Shown in pieces: positions 43,160 through 55,489 of a DNA stretch of 64,000 nucleotides (position 1 is the stretch's first letter; each line of letters opens with the position of its first letter). The notes below the pieces were generated by a model. That model saw nothing but the letters and a program-made list of their open reading frames with translations, made no database searches and had not been told where the DNA came from. Origin of the DNA: Chaetoderma sp. LZ-2023a (lineage: Eukaryota; Mollusca; Caudofoveata; Chaetodermatida; Chaetodermatidae); assembly GCA_034401795.1 (NCBI GenBank), contig CM067367.1:48896485-48960484 (forward strand), in the 5' to 3' direction. The position numbers and the translations under genes are program-made.

Positions 43160-43172
43160 ATCCTATTTACAG

Positions 43173-43337
43173 ATTTTCTTAGCTCGTTTGTGAGAATTCT
43201 GAAAAATCCACTCTACATGCTCCTGGTGGTGTGTGACGGGCTCATCTTCCTGACAGTTGCTGGGAGGACTACATTCTACCCAAAATATCTGGAACAACAT
43301 TTTCGTGTTCCAATGAGCAGAAGCAACTTTCTTTTTG
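43173..43337 (+). pseudogene. SLCO: SLCO exon 4 (TM7 region)
   Basis: A 165-base exon. Acceptor CCTATTTACAG ends at 43172, donor GTATGA starts at 43338. It encodes FLSSFVRILKNPLYMLLVVC, then a TM helix, then TTFYPKYLEQHF and SRSNFLFG, matching the LLxNPxYM...FLPKYLExQF region of OATPs. Enters and leaves in phase 1. No lesion seen in this exon. Confidence 0.88.
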
Positions 43338-43493
43338 GTATGAAAGAGTAGTATGTATGTCTAGACATTCGCTTGCTCTTTAGGGCAAAATCACCAAAAT
43401 GTAGTGGTTCTTTAAACGCGTGGTTGAATGATCACCTATCTTAGCCCTAAAACCCTTGAATTTTTTTAAGAAAATTCAAATTTTCACATAGAA

Positions 43494-43625
43494 AATGTCA
43501 GTTTGCAGACCAAGAGAAGACTGTTTTTGAAAATTTCCCACTGCGATTACTGGCTCGGCTATCGAGCAAGTCATTCCAGTGGTAAATTTTCAAAATAATC
43601 TTCTCTTGGTCTGCAAATGGACATT
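43494..43625. mobile_element. Foldback family C, copy 2
   Basis: ATGTCAGTTTGCAGACCAAG paired with CTTGGTCTGCAAATGGACAT, around a GCTCGGCTATCGAGC-like tip. Confidence 0.8.
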
Positions 43626-44828
43626 TCTCAAGACCAATGCAGAAGCCGTTTTTGGCTGATATGAGTGTTAAATGGTTCATGATCGCCTACCATTTATCCC
43701 CATGGTTCAATAAACATATTGCTAAATATTTTGAAAATGATTTAGTGATCTGGTGCTGCCATTGCTTTCAAAATAACAGTTTTACCTGCATAGTTAGTTT
43801 AAAATTGATACTCTTATACTTTTAAAGGTTTCAAAGTGGTAAAATATATTTAAATGTATGTACAAGGTGTGTGTAGTTTATCTAGAAATAAACCCCTCTA
43901 TTAAACACGGCAAATTGCTTTGGGACGAGTGCAGTTTATTAAAGGAAGGGAACAGGGAAATAACAAATGATGTGTATTGGTAATTTCATACAATATTAAA
44001 TAAACTACCATAAGTAAAATATGCAAATGAATCGGGATTATTTGAGAAAAAAGCCTTTACTCAATCTAGGAGCGCTTAACTTGGAGCCAATTAGTGTCAG
44101 TGCTGGTATTTCGAACTCCGCTGTGTGTCAACTGTGTGTGCAGGTATACCGCATAGGCCTACCTGAATGTAACGAAAGCACACCTGAATATAGTTTTGTA
44201 AGCAGTATGAAAAGTATTTTCTATAGGCGCCTATGAAGAGCGATTAACTCACTACTGCTGATTCACTATTGATCGTTTTGAAAATGGTATATTTGAAAGT
44301 AATTTTTTTCTGGTGGAAACAACAAGTTTCAGTCAAAATGATTTCAAAATACACTGCTGGTGTGGGGGCGGTGTGTGTTCATCTCCTCACAAGCCCGCCT
44401 CCAATTACTGCCAAGGGGCCTCTACCGTAATACATCAGGCCCCAGCGCGTTGTTTTGCTCCCATCCATTAGGTGGATTTGGATGAGCTGGTCTGATCAAC
44501 CAACTCTGATGCGTTCATGTATGGGGCCTGATATAATTAACCCTTGTGCACGCGGAATCACGGGGTGACTAGCGCCTTGTCTGATTGTCTGGTAACATGT
44601 AGCAGCATCTTTCAGGAAGCAGCATTGGTCTGTCCATGCTTGTATACGGATGTAATTATGTAGTTATGTATATTACTGATTGAGGAAAGTACGCCCGTAA
44701 TGTATTTGTAATCAGATAGGCGTACTTGGCAACGCGATGACAAGAGGCGAACTCGGTAGCAGGATGATACGAGAGCTAATACTAGTGTGTGCATGTATGC
44801 TATAGTAATGAATATAGAAGAGCGGACA

Positions 44829-45670
44829 TGTCATACAATTTCCCGCCATAAGTAATATTTAGGGACGTCATACATCAATGTAGAATAATAGCAACAGTTA
44901 TGAACCACGCTCATGGACTTCATATATGTATTTGAGATTGATAAATACTGTTGGTTTGATAATCAGCGTGTACATTTAGTATCAGAATAACAGGAATAGA
45001 TTATCAATAGATAAGAATCACTGTTAAAGAATACAACATGAGGTGAATGCATGACATAAGTATGGGAGCAGCGGCTGAATTTCGTACGAAACCATAGGTG
45101 ATAATAATAATGACAATATTTCGTATTAAGAACATTCGAGAAGCACTAGATTCTGCACTCAGTGACTGAATTATGCACTCTGTGACATAAATGACGTCAC
45201 TCCCATAGGCCCTGTACTTAAGAAAAGATTTAACATGGAGTTTATTCTGTGCAAAATTTCACTGAAGTGGATTGACTGAAATGCAAGTTTGACCCTAAAA
45301 TCGCTGATTGGCTGACTGAAACTAGGACCAATAAGACTTAGTTTCTTAAGACACTGACAGGGTGGGCTAAAAATAGCATGCTATATAAGTAGGGATAGAT
45401 ATTTAAGCTGCTGCTGGAACAAGCAGTCATGAGTCGACCACCGTTCATCCGCGAGTAGGGACGTGAGGTAGCTCGTGTTAGTTTGCTCGAAATTGATAGA
45501 TTGCTGGTTTAATTATTTGAATAGAACTTAGAAATTATCTGTACATTTTGTATAAAGTTTATTTGATGGCGATTTTGCCTTGAAATTCTTATCTATAGTA
45601 CCATAATAAAAGTATACATATATTTAATCAAGTTGAGCGTTGATTGTTTTAGTTGTTGTCAAAGGAGAAC
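44829..45670 (+). mobile_element. Possible solo LTR-like segment with TATA box and poly(A) signal
   Basis: This shows GCATGCTATATAAGTAGG (TATA-like, about 45378-45395), then about 220 bases downstream CCATAATAAAAG (AATAAA at about 45604). Spacing like U3-R-U5 of an LTR suggests a solo LTR, possibly starting TGTCATACAA (44829). No second copy or target duplication was confirmed. Confidence 0.25.
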
Positions 45671-46175
45671 TACACACTCCCGAACTTGGATGAGTTAGAT
45701 AGGTTAGGAAGGCCCAGATAGTCAATAGAAATGTTTTCCAGTTTCACCGCTTGAACGAGGCGAGTCGACTATCATCTTCGTTCACCATTAGAGGCAACCG
45801 TAGTCGCAGCTACACAACCAGTTTACCTCTAGTAGCGACCAATCGGTTAACATCACAAACAGGTTACATTTTGTCGGGAAATCCATAGTAGAGTAGTTTG
45901 GCGCCAAAATAGATTAGCTTTTGGCGGGAATCGATTAAAAGAGAAAATGCGACCGACCGACTACTTGGATTACTTTCAGATATATAGAGTCTGGGTGGAT
46001 ATACCAAGACATACGAGAGCAATACACACTAATTCTGTATTTTTGAATGTCGTTAAGAATCAACAAACCAATGTTAACCAGACTGGTGATAAATGTCATG
46101 GATTTCATATTTGATCTACCACGAAGGGCACATTATACGACCAGCTATTAGTAAAAAATATCTATCTCGTTAGCC

Positions 46176-46400
46176 ATCACAGACCAGAAAACTCATATTA
46201 AGTGGTAAGGAATATTATAACGAATATTTTGAAACTAATTCGACTGGGACATGTTGCTGCCTATGACACCAACATGGTCAGGTCAAATTAGTTTTAAAAT
46301 AGATAACACTATCTTTGGATAGCCTTGTATAATCTTCAAATTGAGACACTTGAGTTTCAAGGGTTCAGTTTTTTCATTAATCTCTGTCCATGTTAATACA
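46176..46400 (-). mobile_element. Family A/B core fragment
   Basis: A worn core hairpin (ATATTTTGAAACTAATTCGA with GTCAAATTAGTTTTAAAAT). Terminal blocks are absent. Confidence 0.5.
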
Positions 46401-46934
46401 CTTAGCTAAATGTGCTATAATATCTGACACCATTTATATTGGTGTTTGCTCGATTCACAATGCACTCCCCTAAAGTGACTGTGTCACTTGTTGCACACTA
46501 CGTTCACAGAATGCGAATAAAACACATTACGGAGAAAAACACTGAATTTCATACGAGTGTCAACATAATTTACTACTTTCCAGAATGAGGACAATTGCAG
46601 AACATGTATTTAAACAAAATCCGGGTTGACCTAAGTTGGTGAATACCTCTATTTTTCTCTTAGAGAATGTCAATAGTTGAAGTAATGATCGCTTCTATTG
46701 TAGATGCGGGAAAGTTGCACATAGTTTATAGTGGGAATAGGCTTGAGATACAGAGCATTTAAAAATGTGTTTACCTACCTCGTTAGAAAAAGCCATATCT
46801 ACTGGTGAGATTTGTACTATTGGCGTTTTTCTCTGACTAGTGAAGTTGACAAATGTATTAACCCATTGTTTGTCAACCTAACCCTTTAATGGTCAAGTTG
46901 GTCAAAAACTACCTCTGCAGTGATCTTGAGCAAT

Positions 46935-48005
46935 TCCCATTTGCAGGCTAAGAGATTTTTTTTTTATTTACGACTGGATTGACTGGCATGGTAACCGAGC
47001 TGGTCATCCAGTGGTAAAATCTAAAAAATACGCTCCTTGGTTTGCAATTGGACACTGGGTAAGTAGACTATTACACTTTTGATGAATGTCTATTTAAATT
47101 ATAACAGAAGTCTTCCTTGCGTTAATTTTAGTTATAAATTTACAAAAATACTATTTATGGCTGCAAAAAACTCAAAATTTCCTTGGAAAGTATTAGCAAT
47201 TAAATGGTTAATTGAAATAAATAGTATTTTGAGCTTTAACGCGCCGTTGACGCAAGATGGGTTTACTGTGGCGCGTGAATTTAAGATTTAATATACGTGA
47301 CGCTGTACTTTGCTTGTCCGCATCAACATCATCGTAAGATCAAAGTTGATATGCATTCGGCGAGGGATGATAGCTGGTCTCTACCCTGTAAGTGTGAGCT
47401 GTGAAGGGGGTCCCTATCAGCCGGGTCACCAGTCGATCATTTAACATACCAGATGGCGTATTGTACTGTCGTGCCATTTGCAGGCTAAGAGTAGAATATT
47501 TTTGAAAATTTACCACTGGAATGACTGGCATGGTAACCGAGTCAGTCATTCCAGTAGTAAGATCTCAATCATACTCTTCTTGGTCTGCAATTGGACACTG
47601 GGTAAGCAGACTTTTACACTTTTGATGAATGTCTATTTGAAGGATAACATAAGTCTTTTTTGTGTTAATTTTCGTTATAAATTTGCTATCCTACTTTTTT
47701 TGGCTGCAAAAAACTCAAAATTTCCTTGAAAAGTATTAGCAATTAGCAATTAAATGGTTAATTGAAACGAATAGTATTTTGACCTTTAATGCGCTGTTGA
47801 CCCAAGATGGGTTTACTGTGGCGCGTGAATTTAAGATTTAATATACGTGACACTTTAATTTGCTTGTCTGCATCAACATCATCATAAGATCAAAGTTGAT
47901 ATGCCGTCGGCGAGGGATGATAGGTGGTGGCTGCTCTGTAAGTGTGAGCTGTGAAGGGGGTCGCTATCAGCAGGGTCACCAGGCGATCATTTAACATACA
48001 CTATG
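46935..48005. repeat. Tandem ~540-bp duplication containing foldback C copies 3 and 4
   Basis: Segment 46935-47465 recurs at 47470-48005: TTGGACACTGGGTAAG occurs at about 47048 and 47590, and the blocks GTTTACTGTGGCGCGTGAAT, GATCAAAGTTGATATGC and GTGTGAGCTGTGAAGGGGGT occur in each. Foldback C palindromes open each unit. About 90% similar by eye. Confidence 0.8.
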
Positions 48006-48119
48006 CCATATTTCACAGTCATGCCGCAGTGAATGGGGTGTGTGGGCGGGCTATTCCTTCCGCCATCAGTTATATGCTGAACAGATGTGCATTGGGATGT
48101 GAAAATAATACATCTGCCT

Positions 48120-48541
48120 AATGGACCTTTCCGGTTTTAGCTATGTCCCGCCCTTATCTAGCTAAGATCCAATTACACCTCGCTCGTGTTGGGATCAATC
48201 GATCCCTGAACACCATGATTGTCAATTTCCAAAAAACTACACAGGTAATCTGTTGAATATTTTGAAACTAATTTGACTAGGTGCTGTTGCTGCCTAAGGG
48301 AGCGACAGCGCCCAGTCAAATTAGTTTCAAAATATTTAACAGCATGTTTATCAAATAGCAAAGAATTACAAAGACATACAATTCATATAACGTGTCGGAA
48401 TATTTGAGATTTAATGACGGTCTATATAGAACCCTTTGTGAGGTGTGACGTAATGGTTGTGATGTCATCACACACGCGCTGAGCTGCTTATGACGTCATA
48501 CAAGGTCATACGATGGATGGATACTCTGGAAAGGTGAATTG
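48120..48541 (-). mobile_element. Foldback/MITE family A, copy 17
   Basis: Reverse orientation, full length: ATGGACCTTTCCGGTTTTAG, core arms with a GCCTAAGGGAGCGACAGC tip (about 48285-48305), TTATGACGTCATACAAGG, and end CTCTGGAAAGGTGAATTG. Confidence 0.88.
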
Positions 48542-48739
48542 ATGTTAGTTTTCTTTACATATTGTTTTACGGGAGATGTGCCGATAGGATTCGTCCCATA
48601 TGCATGAGAAAGTGTGGAGGTGGTGGGGTGATGCAAAGCCAATCCCAAAGGATGTCCAGGGGGCTCTCCCACTGAGGCATTTTAAAACCCCACCAAAAAA
48701 TTTGGCGAGGTATTATTTAATGGCGCCGTCCATCCAGGT

Positions 48740-48830
48740 GGGCAGGCGGGCGGGTGGGCGGACGAGTGGGTGGGTGGGCAGGCAAGCGGTCGGGTGTGCG
48801 TGCGGAAGAGTGGTTTCCGGATGATAATTC
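48740..48830. repeat. GGGCGGGC-type G-rich repeat
   Basis: About 90 bases of GGGCGGGC/GGTGGGTGGGC repeats directly before the satellite array. Confidence 0.8.
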
Positions 48831-51800
48831 AGTTACCATTTGGTGGATTGCATTGAAACTTCATAGGGTGGTTTGACTAGGTCTTGGAAAGAAACCTCTC
48901 GAAAGCGATAATGATCCGAAATCCAAGATGGCCGCCAGCCAGCCACAGGCGGCCATCTTGAAAATTGGTTTCCAGATGATAACTCTGTTACCATTTATCG
49001 GATCACTTTGAAACTTCATAGAGTCGTTGGAATAGGTCTGGGGAATAAAGCTCTCGAAATCGACAATTATACGAAATACAAGATCGCCGCCAGCCACCGG
49101 TGGCCATCTTGAAAATTGGTTTCCAGATAATAACTCCGTTATCGTTCATCGGCTCGCTATGAAACTTCAGAGGGTGGTTTGACTACCTCTGGGTAAGAAA
49201 CCTATCGAGATTGACTATGATCCGAAATCCAAGATAGCCACCAGTCACTGGCGGCAATCTTAAAAATTTGTTTCCGGATGATAACTCTGTTACCGTTTAT
49301 CGGATCGCTTTGAAACTTCATAGAATGGTTGGACTAGGTCTGGGAAAGAAACCTATTGAAATCGATGATGATCCAAAATCCAAGATGGCCGCCAGCCACT
49401 GGTGGTCTTCTTGAAAATATGTTTCCATATGATAACTCTGTTATTGTTTATCGGAACGCTATGGACTTCATAGGGTAGTTCGACTACCGCTGGGGAAGAA
49501 GCCTATCGAGATTGACCATGATACGAACTCCAATATGGCCGCCAGTCAACGGTGGCCATCTTGAAAATTGGGTTCCTGATGATAATTCCGTTAACGTTTA
49601 TCGGATTGCTTTGAAACTTTATAGAATGATTGGACTAGGTCTGGGCAAGATACCTCTCGATATCGACGATGATCCGAAATCCAAGATGGCTTCCAACCAC
49701 CGGCGGCCATCTTGAAAATTGGTTTCCGGATGATAACTGTTACCGTCTATCAGATCGCTTTGAAACTTCTTAGTGGTTGGACTAGGTCTGGGGAAGAAAC
49801 CTCTCGATATCGATGATGATGCGAAATCCAAGATGGCTGCCAACCACCGACGACCATCTTGAAAATTGGTTTCCGGATGATAACTTTGTTACCGTTTATC
49901 AGATCACTTGCTTAGAAACTTCTTAGTCGTTGGAATAGGTCTGGGGAAGAAACCTCTCGAAATCGATAATGATCCGAAATCCAAGATGGCCACCAGCGAC
50001 CGGTGGTCATCTTGAAAATTGGTTTCCATATGATAACTCTGTTGTCATTTATCGGATTGCTATGAAATTTCATAGGGTGGTTCGACTACCTCTGGGGAAG
50101 AAACCTCTCGAGATTGACCATGATACGAACTACAAGATGGCCGGCAGTCACTGGTGGCCATCTTGAAAATTGATTTCCTGATGATAATTCCGTTACCGTT
50201 TATCGGATCGCTTTGAAACATCATAGAATGGTTGGACTAGGTCTGGGCAAGAAACCTATCAATAGCGTTGATGATCCGAAATCCAAGATGGCTGCCAACC
50301 ACCGGTGGCCATCTTGAAAATTGGTTTCTGGATGATAACTCTGTAACCGTGTATCGAATCGCATAGAAACTTCTTTCGGTGGTTCGACTATATCTGGGGA
50401 AGAAACTTATCGAGATTGACAATGATACGAACTCCAACCACCGGCGGCCATCTTGAAAATTGGTTTCCGGATGATAACTTTGTTACCATTTATCAAATCG
50501 CTTAGAAACTTCTTAGTGGTTGGACTAGGTCTTGGGAAGAAACCTCTGGAAATTGACAATGATCCGAAATCCAAGATGGCCGCCAGCCAAAAATTGATTT
50601 CCATGCGATAACTCTGTTATCCTTTATCGGATGACTATGCAACTTCATAGGGTGGTTCTACTACCTCTGGGGAAGAAGCCTCTTGAGATTGACCATGATA
50701 CGAACTCCAAAATGGCTGCCAATCACTGGCGGCCATCTTGAAAATTGGTTTCCGGATGATAACCATTACTGTTTATCGGATCGCTTTTAACCTTCATAGA
50801 ATGGTTGGACTAGGTCTGGGAAAGAAACCTATCGATATCGATGATGATCCGAAATCCAGATGGCCACCAGCCACCGGTGGCCATCTTGAAAATTGGTTCC
50901 CGGATGATAACTTTGTTACTGTTTATCAGATCATTTAGAAACTTCTTAGTGTGGTTGGACTAGGTCTGGGGAAGAAACCACCTGAAATGGACAAATGATC
51001 CGCAATCCAAGATGGCCTTAGCCACTGGCGGCCATCTTGAAAATTGGTTTCTGGATAATAACTCTGTTACCGTTCATCGGATCGCATAGAAACTTCTTAG
51101 AGTGGTTGGACTAGATCTGGGAAAGAAACCTCCCGAAATGGATAATGATCCGAAATCCAAGATGGCCACCAGCCACCGGTGGCCATCTTGAAAATTGGTT
51201 TCCAGATGATAACTCCGTTATCGTTTATCTGATCGCTTCTACTACATCTGGGGAAGAAACTTATCGAGATTGACAATGATACAAACTCCAAGATGGCCGC
51301 CAACCACCGCCGGCCATCTTGAAAATTGGTTTCCGGATGATATCTTTGTTACCGTTTATCAAAGCGCTTAGAAATTTCTTAGTGGTTGGACTAGGTCTTG
51401 GGAAGAAACCTCTCGAAATAGACAATGATCCGAAATCCAAGATGGCCGCCAGCCACCGGTGGTCATCTTGAAAATTGGTTTCCATATGATAACTCTGTTT
51501 TCCTTTATCGGATGGCTATGAAACTTCATAAGGTGGTTAGACGACGTCTGGGGAAGAAGCCTATCGAGATTGACCATGATACGAAATCTAAGATGGGCGG
51601 CAGTCACCGGTGGCCATCTTGAAAATGTATTTCCTGATGATAATTCTGTTGCCGTTTATCGGATCGCTTTGAAACTTCATAGAATGGTTGGACTAGGTAT
51701 GGGCAAGAAACCTATCGATATCGATGATGATCCGAAATCCAAGATGACTGCCAACCACCGGCGGCCATCTTGAAAATTGTTTTCCAGATGATAACTTTGT

Positions 51801-53330
51801 TACTATTTATCAGATCGCTTGGTTAGAAACTTCTTAGTGTTTGGACTAGGTCTGGGAAAGAAACCTCTCGAAATCGATAATGATCCGAAATCCAAGATGG
51901 CCACAGCGACCGGTGGTGATCTTCACAATTGGTTTCCAGATGATAACTCCGTTATCATTTATCGGATCGCTATGAAACTTCTTTGGGTGGTTCGACTACA
52001 TCTGGGGAAGAAACATATCGAGACTGACAATGATGTGAAATCCAAGATCGCCGACAGCCACCGGTGGCCATCTTGAAAATTGGTTTCCTGATGATAACTC
52101 TGTTGTCGTTTATCGGATCGCTGTGAAACTTGATAGGGTGGTTCGGCTACCTCTGAGGAAGCCTATCGAGATTGACAATGATAAGAACGCCAAGATGGCC
52201 GCCAGTCACTGGTGGCCATCTTGAAAATTGGTTTCCTGATGATAACTCCATTACCGGTTATCGGATCATTTTGAAACTCTTAGAGTGGTTGGACTAGGTC
52301 TGGGGAAGAAACCTTCCGAAATGGACAAATGATCCGAAATCCAAGATGGCCACCAGCCACCGGTGGCCATCTTGAAAATTGGTTTCCAGATGATAACTCC
52401 GTCATCATTTATCGGATCGTTATGAAACGTCTTAGGCTGGTTCGACTACATCTGGGGAAGATACATATCGAGAATGACAATGATATGAACTCCAAGATCG
52501 CCGCCAGCCACCGGTGGCCATCTTGAAAATTGGTTTCCCGATGATAACTCCGTTACCGTTTATCGGATCACTTTGAAACTTCATAGAATGGTTGGACTAT
52601 GTCTGGGCAAGAAACCTCTCGATATCGATGATGATCCGAAATCCAAGATGGCTGCCAACCACCGGCGGCCATCTTGAAAATTGGTTTCTGGATGATAACT
52701 CTGTTACTGTTTATCGGATCGCTTAGAAACTTCTTAGAGTGGTTGGACTGGGTCTGGGGAAGAAACCTCCCAAATGGACAATGATCCGAAATCCAACATG
52801 GCCACCAGCCACCGGTGGCCATCTTGAAAATTGGTTTCCAGATGATAACTCCGTTATCGTTTATCGGATCGCTATGAAACTTCTTAGGGTGGTTCGACTA
52901 CATCTGGGGAAGAAACCTATCGAGATTGACAATGATACGAACTCTAAGATCGCCGCTAGCCACCGATGGCCACCTTGAAAATTGGTTTCCCGATGATAAC
53001 TCTGTTACCGTTTATCGGATCGCTTTGAAACTTCATAGGGTGATTGGACTAGGTGTGGAGAAGAAAGATATCGAAATTGACAATGATCTCAAATTTAAGA
53101 TGGCTGCCATCTTGAAAGTTGGTTTCTGGATGATATCTCCGTTACCATTTATCAGATCACTTCCTAGGGTCGTTGCAATGTCTGGTGAAGAAACATTTCG
53201 AAATTTACGATAGTCCGAAATCCAACGTGGCCGCCAGTCAGCGGCAGCCATCTTGAAAATTGGTTTCCGGACGATACGTCCTTGACCGTTTAACGGATCG
53301 CTTTGACACGTCAGAAAGGTGACTGGTCTG
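48830..53330. repeat. ~150-bp satellite array, about 30 units
   Basis: Each unit contains AATCCAAGATGGCCGCCAGC, then CACCGGTGGCCATCTTGAAA, ATTGGTTTCCGGATGATAAC and GGTTGGACTAGGTCTGGG blocks; consecutive TTGGTTTCC motifs are about 150 bases apart. The AAGATGGCC...GGCCATCTT part is an inverted repeat in every unit. Units differ by substitutions, small indels and alternating sub-variants (CGATATCGA versus CGAGATTGA). Frames of 60-95 codons recur on both strands, which is a by-product of the period being divisible by three. It lies in an SLCO intron. Confidence 0.95.
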
Positions 53331-53909
53331 ATGGGTATGAGGCAGAAACACGTAATTTCTGATAGCTCTCATTCATTGTTTTGTTATCATGGCGGGATAT
53401 TATGCGCCGTTTGCGGAGCTCTTGTTAAATATAGATATTCTGAGATAGCATCTCCTGAAAGGCGGGGTGGGTGGGGTGAATATGGACCTTTAACAAAATT
53501 CGGCTGTAGACATGCAAAAATAGGAGAGAGTTGCATGGGCAACTGATCCACCCTGAACCCCACCACCCCCGTCTCTTCCTACGCCTATGTAACCACACAT
53601 ACATCATAGAATAGATTTTAAAATAAAATACATGGGAAGTTCACTTACCTGCGTGATTAGATTTAGGTACTAGTAATTATCGTACAGGCCAGCAACAAAT
53701 GGCGAACACCTGGTCGTTGATTACGGCGTACGGTAAACCGCAAACGCACGGTTTGGTTCTATCCCAATAAGGCATATTACTGGTCCGACACGGGATCAAT
53801 GCTGGGTTGAAACGGCAGGGTATTGGACCCATACCGGCCCCGTAAGCTGCGTTGGGTTGTGTCACAACAATATCAATACTGTATCCAATATACATGTTTA
53901 CATTTTCAG

Positions 53910-54079
53910 AATGTTGGTCATTGTGACTGTGTCCCAGAATCACCGATGTTCAATCAAACTGTTCATCCCGGATAGTGTGGCGGTGAATGTGAATCACTGA
54001 CGTACTACCTACTGCTCTCTGCCGTAGCCGTATTTCTAGCTGGCCTCAATGCAATGCCGAATACAATGACAAAATTAAG
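53910..54079 (+). pseudogene. SLCO: SLCO exon (end of Cys-rich loop and TM11), premature stop
   Basis: Acceptor TACATTTTCAG ends at 53909, donor GTACAT starts at 54080. It enters in phase 0 and leaves in phase 2. The translation begins NVGHCDCVPESPMF, matching the YxNCxC part of the OATP extracellular loop, then an in-frame TAG at 53973-53975, immediately followed by CGGECESLTYYLLLSAVAVF (the GxCxxxC motif and the next TM) and a P-rich turn to KLR. Apart from the stop the exon is well preserved, so the stop looks like a point mutation of a coding triplet. Confidence 0.85.
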
Positions 54080-54159
54080 GTACATTTATATCTTTGACAA
54101 CGACGGCGACGATAACGATGACAACAGTGATGTCGATGACACCAATACCAACAAAATAA

Positions 54160-54181
54160 CACCACCACCACCACCACTACC

Positions 54182-54250
<69 letters not shown>

Positions 54251-54275
54251 ACTACTACTACTACCACTACTACTC

Positions 54276-54347
<72 letters not shown>

Positions 54348-54350
54348 GTG
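54160..54350. repeat. CCA/CTA/CTG trinucleotide array
   Basis: About 190 bases of CNA trinucleotides (mainly CTA, with CCA and CTG stretches) in an SLCO intron. The homopolymeric open frames on both strands come from the repeat. Confidence 0.95.
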
Positions 54351-54428
54351 GTGAGATGCCGATGCCGCCGACGCCGCCAACGACGACTTGAATTTTCAGC
54401 GATGCCGCTATTTTTATTCATTTTACAG

Positions 54429-54493
54429 AAGCGTTGCTGAACGGGATAGGAACCTGGCTATCGGCTTTGCACAATTTGTAGTTTCTTTACTAG
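54429..54493 (+). pseudogene. SLCO: SLCO exon (short, before TM12)
   Basis: A 65-base exon between ATTTTACAG (ending 54428) and GTAAAT (54494). Phase 2 entry and phase 1 exit. It gives SVAERDRNLAIGFAQFVVSL, the conserved VpeexRslAlG-xQ helix of OATPs. The junction with the previous exon restores an Arg codon. No lesion. Confidence 0.85.
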
Positions 54494-54674
54494 GTAAATT
54501 AAAATAAAAAGATTACATATATGGGTACAATTTGGGCTTGCGTGGTGGACATAGATCCATTGTAATTCGCTTTGAATGATCACCATCGTATTGTAACTTT
54601 ATTGAGTTCAGCATCTCATGGAAAACTTCCATATTTAGTCAACCTTAGAATGAAGTCATCATTTGACCAAAGAA

Positions 54675-54686
54675 CACAACAACAAT

Positions 54687-54718
<32 letters not shown>

Positions 54719-54843
54719 CGACAACAACGACAACGACAACGACAACAACAACAACAACAAAAGTAAGCAACAACGACAACAACGACAACAACCACGACAT
54801 AGAAGACTAAAGACAACAGTCGACACCGAGAAAAGCAACAACG

Positions 54844-54879
<36 letters not shown>

Positions 54880-55056
54880 GCAACAACAACAACAACAACA
54901 ATAATAATAATAACAATGACGACGACGACGACAATAGCGACGATCACAACTACAATAAGGACAAAGATAGAAAGGCCGACGACAATGAAGACGACAATGG
55001 CAATTATGACGACAACCCCGACGACACAGAAGAAAACAGTCGACAACAAGACCCGC

Positions 55057-55099
<43 letters not shown>

Positions 55100-55100
55100 T
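54675..55100. repeat. (CAA)n-rich array
   Basis: Interrupted CAA, CGA and GAC trinucleotide repeats over about 425 bases. Frames on both strands here are repeat artefacts (poly-Asn, poly-Gln or poly-Val/Leu). Confidence 0.95.
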
Positions 55101-55489
55101 CGACGATGACGACTATTACGACGATGAGAGCAACAACCATATGATATCTGATTTGATAATGATGTGTATAATGCCTCCTCCATATGCACATAATTAATAT
55201 TATATATCATCCCCATATATAATTGTACAAATGATCTGGGTGTAATAGAATCGTATCGTATCAAAAACAATGTGCCATATATTAAATATATCTGCTTTGG
55301 TAGAAAGAAAGGTAATCAGTCACTGAGGAAGAATTGGAAATCCATAATACATTACTAAGTAGGCCTAGATCAAAACGGATTCACTTATTATATTATAGCC
55401 AAACGTTGGCTAATCTCTGTAATTAGCTTTACATCAGCCATACTGTCTGCTAACCAATGTAATGAAAAAGGTGACATATCATCAAATCA

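Larger units (their letters stand above)
43338..53909 (+). other. Long SLCO intron(s); expected loop exon(s) not found
   Basis: OATPs have TM8-9 and a large extracellular Kazal-like Cys-rich loop between the coding of exon 4 (leaving in phase 1) and that of the next exon found (entering in phase 0). The phases do not match, so one or more exons must be missing. None was recognised in this 10.6-kb stretch, which contains foldback C copies, a duplicated 540-bp segment and the satellite. The exons may be deleted or too eroded to see. Confidence 0.6.

Noticed and set aside
48830..53330. A possible repeat protein of ~50-residue units (WPPATGGHLENWFPDDNS-like)
   Set aside because: The period is near a multiple of three, so similar peptides recur, but frames break every one to two units on both strands and no start, splice or domain supports a gene.
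53677..53943. Minus-strand frame with Cys-rich text next to an SLCO exon
   Set aside because: It overlaps the acceptor and start of the loop exon on the plus strand and contains an internally repeated peptide typical of dispersed repeat DNA.
54046..54440. Long open frames rich in Leu, Val, Ser or Pro on both strands
   Set aside because: They come entirely from CTA/CCA trinucleotide repeats inside an SLCO intron.
54616..55270. Frames of up to 191 codons with poly-Asn, poly-Gln, poly-Cys or poly-Val
   Set aside because: They are artefacts of the interrupted CAA array; frames are open on several strands at once.
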